Part shown: one piece after another, positions 1 to 9,100 of the stretch
Layout: every line of letters starts with the position of its first letter
Position numbering within the stretch: the stretch's first letter is position 1
Origin: Elgaria multicarinata webbii
Lineage: Eukaryota > Chordata > Lepidosauria > Squamata > Anguidae
Assembly: GCF_023053635.1 (NCBI RefSeq)
Contig: NC_086192.1
Span: forward strand, 15,042,001 to 15,106,000
Length of the DNA stretch: 64,000 nt
Direction of reading: 5' to 3'
Made by a program: the position numbers and the translations under genes
The notes under the pieces: generated by a model
Told to the model about the DNA's origin: nothing
Seen by the model: the letters and a program-made list of their open reading frames with translations, nothing else
The model's database searches: none

Positions 1-191
1 ACAATTAAGACTCATCGGCTTGACGAAAGCCCTGATCCTGGTGGAGATGGAACCAGTTAGCATATGGATCCACGCAGCTGCCTGGACTTTTGGGCTGTCC
101 TTGGAGGCGTGGCTAGGGGTACCGTCACGATGCACTCCTCTGCTTCAAAAGTTACGACTGCACCACAGCGTCTGCCTTTTATTTGGGACCG

Positions 192-418
192 GGCAGTGGA
201 GGCTGGTGGCTCCTATGTCAGTGGGGCGGTGAATGCACTCAGAGTTTCCGTCCGAATCAGCCATAATTCTAAGGAGCTATCCAAAGTGCTGAACCTATTT
301 TGAAGATAGGGTTCAGCATTTTGGATAATGTCTTTCGAGTTCTGGCTGGTACTGGCTGAAACCCAGGGTGGATTCTCCCCCCCCCCACTGACATTTGAGC
401 CACCAGACTCCGCTGTCT
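192..418. mobile_element. Palindromic MITE (GGCAGTGGAG / CTGTCTGC ends)
   Basis: Imperfect inverted repeat of about 227 bp. The left end GGCAGTGGAGGCTGGTGGCTC pairs with the right end reading GAGCCACCAGACTCCGC. In the centre, TGCTGAACCTATTTTG meets AAGATAGGGTTCAGCA. A partial second copy lies at 18806-18889. Non-autonomous DNA transposon; superfamily not assigned. Confidence 0.6.
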
Positions 419-599
419 GCCACACTATGGTACCCAAACCTTAGTGATGCTGAAGGAATCCATCCAGGCAGTGGGGCTCACTGAGCCTTCATTAGCTCAG
501 CCCCAAGATTTAGGATCATTTCTTCATGAGCTAACCCAATTCAATCTGCTTTGGGTCAAGGCAGCTCATGGATTTTTCAGGCTTTGTTTTTTTAATTAA

Positions 600-800
600 A
601 TTTTAAAATTGCACAATTTGCTATGATTTGCACAATTTGCTATGATTTGTGCAATCTGCAGGATTTTTGGGGGGGGGAATTTGCACCAATTTCACCTGTG
701 ACTTGCACCAATTTTGGCTGTGATTTGCACAGATCTCGGCTGTAATTTGGGCAAATTTCAGCTGCACTTTGCACAAATTACAGCCTTTATTTGAGTGACT
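600..800. repeat. Degenerate TTTGCACAAATT motif cluster
   Basis: About ten spaced copies of a loose TTTGCAC / GCAAATT motif. Similar clusters occur at 5,420-5,690, 6,490-6,600, 8,320-8,360 and 16,300-16,440, so this looks like one dispersed low-complexity family. Confidence 0.5.
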
Positions 801-2075
801 TAAGCAAACTATGCCCCCAAAATTATGCAAATTGCCACCACAATTTTTGCAAATCTATATTTACAAAAACAAATCTACGAAGCGAAAAAGTTCCTGGATT
901 TCGGGGTGTGTGGGGTGGGGGGAAACAGCAGTTTGGCTGGCAAATCAAGCCTAGCTGGCAATGCTGCAGAAATCCAGTAAGCCCAGCAATCACTACACTC
1001 CGGCTGTTGGTTCAAGGAGGGCTTTCAACCGGCACAGTCAATTTCCCTTCCTAAGAGATCCTGGGAGTTACATTTCTGGGAGGGGAGAGCTAGAAGGTTC
1101 TCAGGAACTTGTAAACTACTATTCCTATGATTCCTTTGGGAAGCCATGTTGGTGACCCTGGTATCAAACTGATATATGCTGGTAATATAGACAGCCTGGA
1201 GGTCCCCCTGTGAGCCCTATAACATCTACTGATACTCCATGCTTTTTCTCTGGTGACGGAATTGACTCCTGGGCCGGCACGGGATTCGTATTAAGCTCCT
1301 TCTGTATCATAACAACTGTTTGAATAAGTGAACCTCCTATAGGTCTCCTCTGCAGCTTTTCCTGGGGTGGGGGGAGGACCGGACCAGAGCTTAGTGGTAG
1401 GGCGCATCCCTTATAACCCCAAGATTTAGTCCCAGACATCTTCTCTTAAGTCCTTTCTCTGAGAACCTGGAAAATGCTCTTAGTCATTGCAGAGCAGGGC
1501 AGAACGTGATCTCCAGATATTTTTGGGATTCAACTCCTAGCATCCCTGAGTATTGGCAGGTCCAAAACTTCTGGAGAGCGACATTTTGCTCGCTCCCGGA
1601 GCAGGCAATGCTAGCCGAGATGAACAAACAGACCCTGTTCAGACGACACACTGAGCCAGGGTGGTTAAGCATTCTGAGAGCTAAACATTATGGTTTAGTG
1701 TGCCATGTAAACCATGACTTAGTGTGCCGTGTGAACCATTCCCACCCATGGTGGCTACAGAACCATGGTTGAAACACGCTGACTAACCCTTTGCTGCAAA
1801 AGGGTTAGCGGCCTAGCCACAGCTTAGCGTGTGGTCTGAGCAGGTCTGTAGTCTGATCTCACATAAGATGCTGCTTTATGCTCCACAAGCGTCTGAGGCA
1901 TTTCCCACAGGGGAAAAGGGAAGGGAAGGAACAGTGGTGGATCTCCCAGCTGGCTTCTCAATGCACGCCCAGGGTTGCTACCTTTAGTTCCAAAGCAATG
2001 AGGCCTGCACAGAAAGGAATGGATCAAAGGCATCGCCAAGAAGGACCGGGTTGGTTAGGAGCAGAGACTGGATGG

Positions 2076-2460
2076 AATCTTCAGAGTAAAGGGGAGGAGC
2101 CAGGTTAGAATCTTCAGCATAAGGGGGAGGAGCCAGGTTAGAACCTTCAACATAAGGGAGAGGAGCCAGGTTAGAACCTTCAACATAAGGGAGAGGAGCC
2201 AGGTTAGAATCTTCAGCATAAGGGGAGGAGCCAGGTTAGAATCTTCAGCATAAGGGGAGGAGCCAGGTTAGAATCTTCAGCATAAGGGGGAGGAGCCAGG
2301 TTAGAATCTTCAGCATAAGGGGAGGAGCCAGGTTAGAATCTTCAGGATAAGGGGAGGAGCCAAGTTAGAATCTCCAGGATAAGGGGAGGAGCCAGATTAG
2401 AATCTTCAGCATAAGGGGAGGAGTCAGGTTAATTTTTTTAGCATAAGTGGGAGGAGCCAG
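2076..2460 (+). repeat. 32-34-bp minisatellite, about 12 copies
   Basis: Tandem units built on GGAGGAGCCAGGTTAGAAT followed by CTTCAGCATAAGGG. Period varies between 31 and 34 bp because the G run changes length. Later copies diverge (CCAAGTTAG, CCAGATTAG, GTCAGGTTA). Confidence 0.92.
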
Positions 2461-2879
2461 GCCTTCCACTATTGGTAGGTAATGGATTGATCCTGACCAA
2501 ATCAAACAGGTCATGGCTGGAGACTGGCAGAATCTGGAAGTGACCCTTGTTATTCTGGAGGGCAACTGGCTGTACTGGTTTGGCCAGGAACACCCCAATG
2601 GGTTGGCAACCCTACTCAAGCAATTGCAGCCTTAAATGGACGCAGATCTTAAAAGTGTCCCCAATAGGACCCCGCTCAAATCCTCCATGGTGTTGCAGTC
2701 TGAAGGGGGGGTGACGCGAAAACACGGAGACAGTCCTTATCATTTCAAAAATGCAATGCAATCCAATCCCAATGGCATTCTGGTTCTCTAAATCTCCAGG
2801 GAGAGAGAATCCCAATGCATTCTGTCCCTCTCCTTCTCGTGGCTGTTTGTTGCAAAGGCCTTAGGAGACAAGGGTGGCT

Positions 2880-2914
2880 TCGTTTTTTTATTTCTCTTTC
2901 TCTCTTTCTCTCTT

Positions 2915-2956
<42 letters not shown>
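2880..2956. repeat. (TC)n simple repeat with TTTC interruptions
   Basis: Nearly pure pyrimidine tract of TC and TTTCTC units. Confidence 0.9.
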
Positions 2957-2958
<2 letters not shown>

Positions 2959-3854
2959 GCATTTTTGTCAATCTAATGATTCACTTATATTGCCCAACTT
3001 TTCCCTTCTCTTCATACCTTACCTACTAAAGGAGGAAATACCACTTTCTTGGTAAGTGGATGTTAACTAGGAGGGACTTAAAAAAAAAAAAAAAAAAAAG
3101 GTGGAAATTTAACAAAAAAAAATGATAAAGTGAAATTAAAATTTTAAAAAAGGAAAGAGTATAGAACACTGGTGGAGACGCTGCACAAAGTTCAAAACCC
3201 AGGAAGAGTTCAGAAACTTTTTCTTGCTTTCTTTCTTTTTTTCAGTACTGATGACATTGTGGAGTTTCCTTTTTGTTTAAAATATAATTTCCCCCCTGCC
3301 CCTACCCTGTATGGCCCCCTCATTACGACCCCTCCTGCCCTTCTCATAGTTCCCACTCTTTGATCGGCTACCCACCAATAATTCCATTTTGATCCAACTC
3401 CACACGCAACCCCTGCGTCTGATCCCTTCCCATAATATCTCCCCATCCACCGACATCCGTGCCCTCCCCCCTTCCCCCCTCTTTTTAGTATCATTTGGAA
3501 TTTTCTTTTTAAAACAAACAACACCCGTATACTTCCATTTTTTCCAAGATAAATTCTTCCCTGTTTGAACTCTCCCTCCCTGTTTACATTCTGTTTTTTT
3601 CTGTTTTTTTTTTTCTGTTTTGCATGCCAAGGATTTGCATGAGCTGCGTTGTTTAAGGACGAGAGATTGAAGAGGGGAGAAAAGTCCAGAGTAGTATCGT
3701 GTAGCCTGCCTTTTTTGCGATCATTGTGCATTGCTGTTGTGAACTGCAGCTTTCCATGTTGGCAGGGGGCTCCCTTTTAAATACCTCTCCTTTCCTTCTT
3801 TCTTTGTCTCCTCCTATCCATCCTTCTCTCCCTCCTTCTCTTTCATCCTGCCAG

Positions 3855-4198
3855 AGGTTGGAGTCCGCGTCGCCTTCCGCCAGGGCACATGTCAAGACCG
3901 ACGGCGCGTCGCCACACTCCAAAGACGGCAGAGGGGAGAAACACGGCCTCAAGCCCTCGCGGCGTTCCACGTCTCCGGGACGATGCTTGGGAGAGAAGCA
4001 CTTCCCAAAGCGCCACGCCAGATCCACGTCGATGCATAAGCACAAGGGGAGGACCAGGAACAAAGGCACGTCCTCCAAGGACTCCCCGCGCTCTGTCAGC
4101 CATACGGGCTACAGCAGTGACTCTGAAGGCTCCTTCTCCTCACATCCTCACCACGCAGCAGCGGGGGCGGAGAAGAGACATGGGGCGTACCTGAAAAC
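3855..4198 (+). CDS. SRRM3: SRRM3 exon A (linker, Ser/His/Lys-rich)
   Basis: This 344-nt exon encodes 114 codons plus two bases, beginning RLESASPSAR and ending EKRHGAYLK. A long pyrimidine tract runs through about 3775-3850 and ends in TGCCAG; the donor is AAAAC|GTAAGA. The translation is low-complexity and charged (KHKGRTRNK, SSKDSPRS, GYSSDSEGSFSS), as expected of the disordered middle of SRRM3. The frame stays open some distance upstream of the acceptor (through a Cys- and Pro-rich stretch), which I take as intron read-through rather than coding. The TGC just before the acceptor resembles the UGC motif that SRRM3/4 recognise near regulated 3' splice sites, but nothing here shows that this exon is regulated. 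Confidence 0.85.
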
Positions 4199-6046
4199 GT
4201 AAGAGCCAGGTTACAGCGCCTGTACAATGCTCTAAAAAAAGCCTCGTGTGGCGCAGAGCGGTAAAGCAGCAGTTTCTGCAGCCGAAACTCTCCCCACGGC
4301 CTGAGTTCGATCCCAGCGGAAGCTGGTTTCAGGCAGCCGGCTCGGATCGACTCAGCCTTCCAGCTTCCCAGGGTCGGTAAAATGAGTACTCAGTTAGCTG
4401 GGGGAAAGGGAATAATGGCCGGGGAAGGCAACGGCGAACCACCCCGCTATAAGGCCTGCCAAGAAAACGTCAGCGAAAGCTGGCGTCCCTCCAAGTCAGT
4501 AATGACTCAGTGCTTGCACGAGAGGTTCCTTTCCTTCCTTTCCTACAATGCTCTAGTCCAGAGCTTTCCAAACTGTGTGTCGTGATGCGTTAGTGTGTCA
4601 GCTGCAGTGTGTAGGTGTGTCACGCGGACGTAACGAGGAACCTCTGAGTCTCTGTGAAATAAGCAATACCAACTTGCATGCATTTTTACGTAGCAAAGGT
4701 GCCGATTAGTATGGTGCACTAGTATATGCCCCTTCCGTCGTATCCGTGTGTGCACACCGCAGTCGAGGGATCATACAGGTACTGTGCATGCACAGGATGC
4801 ATAATTGGGTCGAGACAGCTGATTCTGCGTCACTTCCGGTGACGCGGCTGCACCTGAAGTGACGCATTCGAGAAATTCCATGGGTCCAGTTTTTTGATTG
4901 AACACCATCTCAACGGCCGCACGATCGCAGCCCGACAAAATTGGTTCAATGTGAAAAGTCTTGGAAATGTATGTTATTATCTTGCAAATCATATTTTTAA
5001 AAAAATATAAATGAAAGGTTTTCATGAGATATGTTTTGTCCCCATACATTTTGTTATTACAATTTATGTATGTGTCCGTATCTCTTATAAGGGGTTAGTT
5101 TAGCCTCCGGTTTGCTAGTAAAACTGAATTACTGTGTCGCGAAATGATGCATGTCTAAAAAGTGTGTCACCAACATGGAAAGTTTGGAAAGCTCTGCTCT
5201 AGTCAGAACCATTCCAGGCCAGAAGCCATCCCTGTTCCGTTTGGACCACAAAACCAGGAGCAGATTCCGGTTAGGGACAGGTTTGGAATACGGATCTCCA
5301 TCACTAGGAAAGCTGGGCCTTTTTTGATTTCCTAGACTTCTGCAATGTGCCAGACTCGGCTTGCACCTGCAAGCTGAGCCACGCATTTCCCCCGAATTCC
5401 AGGAACTTTTAACATTTTTTAAAAATTTGCAGAAACACACATTGGTGCAACTTGCAGCCAAAATTTGCATAATTTGCACCATTTGCACCTGTATGGATTT
5501 TTGTAAAATTCCTTCTATCTGCCTTCCAGTTTGTCCAGTGACTTTCATTCCATTGCTCGTCCATTGGGGAAATCGGCGTTTCCCAATTTTTCTAAATTTG
5601 TGCAAATTTGCAAACATGTACAAATCCCCCCCACAAATTGTGCAAATCCTCCCCCAAACGCACAAATCCCTCACCCAAAATGTGAATTTTCATGCTTTAG
5701 CATATAGGGCAGCCTTCCTCAACCTGGGGCGCTCCAGATGTGTTGGACTGGCTGGGGCATTCTGGGAGGTGCAGTCCAACACATCTGGAGCGCCCCAGGT
5801 TGAGGAAGGCTGTTATAGGGGAAATGTACATTTTTCAGCTGGTGTTTTTCTATTTTGTTTTACAAATTTTCTATGACTAAATCTGAGTAAAATTCCAGAA
5901 TGTTTTAAAAAAGCAGTCTATGAACCAGCGATTCAGGAACTGCCAGACCATTGTGGAATCCATGGGTTGGATTCATAGAAATCCAAAATCATTTGGTTCT
6001 GTTGTGGATTTCTCCGACACTCCAACAAACTGCACCTATCTCCAGA

Positions 6047-6107
<61 letters not shown>

Positions 6108-9100
6108 ATGCCCCATAGCCAAGGCTTTCTGGGCAGTTTACATAGGATAAAAACACTTAAAAACAATATACAAAAATTTTAAATCACAAAAACCTACAAT
6201 TTAAAACCACAAAAACATACAAAAACAAGCCCAGGCTAATTACATATTGCTAAATACCTGGGAGAAAAGAAAAGTTGTGACCCGACGCTGAAAAGATAAC
6301 TATGTCGGTGTGAGGTGGGCCTCGTCAGGGAGATTGTTCCACAATTGAGGGGCCACTACAGAAAAGGCCCTCTCTCATGTTGTTGCCCTCTGAGATAGGG
6401 CCATGGAGTTCTCCTGTCAAACAATAGGTACATCGGTATGTACGTTAGGGGGGAGCATGGCCCAAAATGGGCCTATTGATGAAAATAACGTTAAATGGTG
6501 CACGACGCTTGGGGAAATGCACATATTAGACAAAATTGGCGTTGGAAAAAATGTGTATGTTAAGAGAAATGCATGAAAAAATGTGCATACATGTTTTTCT
6601 TACATTTTTTCCCCCCTTTTGAAAACCTGTTGTGGAAAATGGGTAGAACTGAAGACTGGAGAAATGGGGAACTGAGGGTGTGTGTGTGTGAAATTCACCA
6701 ATGTGTCCTACCTGAGCTTTCAACCTCCCCTCCCCAACCTCCTTGAGTTTGAGCCTCTGAAATCCCTAATCTTGGCCTACTTCCTCCACCAGTTCAAAGG
6801 AAAGGCACCATCGGGGAAGACCTCACAGCAGTTCTCCAGCTCCGACCAAACACTCCAGGCACAACTCGGACCGAAGGAAGAGCCTGTCACGCAGCAGCTC
6901 CTGGAGCTCCAGCCGGTCCCCGTCAAAATCACGGTCTCGATCCCGGGAGAAGAGATCCGCACGCAGCAGGACTCGCTCTGGGTCCCAGAAAAAAGCCACG
7001 GGCAGCAGGTGAGGTCCTGCCTCGCTCTGACACCTGGCGTCAGAGCATTTCTTTTCGATAGGGCTGTGCACCGCCTCGGGGCGAATCCCCGAATCCAAGG
7101 TGAGGCGGGCCGATTCGTCCTGCCTCGGCCCGAATCTGGAGTGGCACTGGGTCGGCCCGAGGCACCCCGAGGCCAAAGCCGTTCAGCACCAAAGCCTCGG
7201 GACTCCTCAGGTCGATTTGAGGCAGTGCAGGGACCTGCAAAGCTGAGCCACTTCAGGGGCGAATCTCGCCTTGGCTTCGGTGTCTTGGCTGCATCCCGAA
7301 GCAGCCTCCAAGGTGAGTCAGGGGGAGCTGAGCACAGCCTTACTTTTCAGGAAGCTTGCCGGCAGATTCTAATCCTTGCACACGTCCTCTTCCATTGCTT
7401 TTAAGAGCCTTTGGTTCTGATGCAGCTGAGTAGAGACTAATAGGATGATGAGAAAGACAAGCGCTTCCTTCTAACAACGGGTGGCAGGTTTTGGTTATAA
7501 GGAGTGTGAGCTGCCGCAGGCTCTCTACAGCAGAATTTCAGGCTGGGGGCTGCATTTGGCCCTCCAAGGGGTCCCAATCCAAATCTCTGGGGTTTCCCAC
7601 GCTTCCTTTCCCCTGGCCACGCCGGCTTTCAGCCAGCCACTAAGCATTTGTAGCCCCGCCCTGAACTCATTCTGACCAACGGGCAGGAAAAGCTGGAAGC
7701 TACCATAGGCTCCGCCCTATTCACTGTTGGGTTTTGGGTTTGTTCTCTTCACCTAGAGAGAAAGACAACGAGCCGCGAACCCGGCACAGTGATACGGAAC
7801 CGACCCGGGCCCGCCGTCGCTCCCGGAGTTATTCCCCCATCCGAAAAAGAAGGCGCGACTCTCCCAGCTTTATGGAGCCCAGAAGAATCACCAGGTAAAC
7901 ACTGCAATCTTGGTCAACTCTTGTTGGCCCACAGGACAGGTGAGGCAATACCGTAATGCGGAGCAAGCTTTGGAGTTACACGGGATTCTTCTTCAGGCAG
8001 AGTAGAGAGTAAAAAAAAAAAAAAAACCCAACAAATTCCTAATGGTGGTAAAACTAATCAAAGATGGCGGGGGAATGATTGCGTTTTAGGGCAATGCAGT
8101 TGGCACATCTACACCGGCAGCCCTTTGGGGAATGAGGAGGGACGATCGTGGGATTTTCCACTTCCAGGATCGTCTCTCAGAGGCCACTGTCAGCGCATTT
8201 ATTTATTTATTTATTTATTTCATTTCTATACTGCCCAATAGCCGAAGCTCTCTGGGTGGTCCCAGCAGTAAAGAGGGAAGGTCCGGGGTGACATTTTTTT
8301 TTAAAAAAGAAGAAGAGACATTTGCACAATTTCGCAATTTCGCAGGCATGACGCTGCGCAAAGGTGAGGTTTTTTAAAAAATTGGCGAGCGACATCCAAA
8401 ACACCTGCTTACTCCGGACATCCCCGAAACTTGCTGACGCCTCGCTTCCCTTCCAAACTGATTGGCACTCAACCACCCGAGTCCAATATTAGAGGGAATT
8501 ACAATGTCTTCATTGTAGGCTAAGGAGAGACACCCGTCAGAATTCTTAGAGCATGAGAGAGAGAGAGAGCCGTGTAGCGGTTCATCTCTCCCAGGAACCT
8601 ACATTCAGTGCCAGGTGAGCTCTCCTTCCTCCCCGTGTGCTCCTTCCGCCGCCGCTAATGATGCAAATTTCTCCTTTTCCATCCCGTCTCAAGGTTCCTC
8701 CTGGAGAAGCATCAAGCGAGGCCCATAGCTGCAGGGCCGGGTTACCATGGTAACCTTCCCTTCCGTCAGGACCCTGCTGTGAAACCACCACTCTGTGAGG
8801 CCCTTGTAGAGCTAAGCGCCGTCTCTACAGTTTCTTGCTCTTGCTCTCTGGCTTTCCGTGTCAGTCTCACTAACGATGCTACAAGGCCAATACGTCAGAG
8901 GCTGTGATGGTGGGTGGGGTGGGCAGCAAGGCTTTAGTTGGTAGCTTGTGGCAATGGCAGGTAGGGATGGACGGGCGCACCTGGGTCTGGTGCACCGGGC
9001 GCCCATGGCCTCACCTGCATGAGCCGGGCCATGTGAACCCCTGGATTCCTCGGCGGCCGAAGCTGGCATCCAACCATCGATCTTGAGTTATGGGCACCTA

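Larger units (their letters stand above)
1..3854 (+). other. SRRM3: SRRM3 intron (upstream of exon A)
   Basis: No exon recognised. It contains an inverted-repeat MITE (192-418), degenerate TTTGCAC motifs (600-800), MITE relics near 1,040-1,155 and 1,500-1,590, an AACCATGG-type repeat (1,670-1,830), a 32-34-bp minisatellite (2,076-2,460), a TC run (2,880-2,956) and poly(A) and pyrimidine-rich stretches (3,080-3,850). It is treated as intron because SRRM3 must have exons to the left. Confidence 0.55.
5197..6792 (+). other. SRRM3: SRRM3 intron between exons A and B
   Basis: Contains a TTTGCAC motif cluster (5,420-5,690), a perfect-arm hairpin MITE (5,710-5,812), an ATT microsatellite joined to an L2 tail (6,046-6,445) and a GCACAT/ATGTG-rich stretch (6,490-6,600). 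No exon recognised. Confidence 0.6.

Noticed and set aside
3210-3731. 173-codon Lys/Gly-rich frame on the minus strand
   Set aside because: It follows from the pyrimidine-rich intron sequence before SRRM3 exon A.
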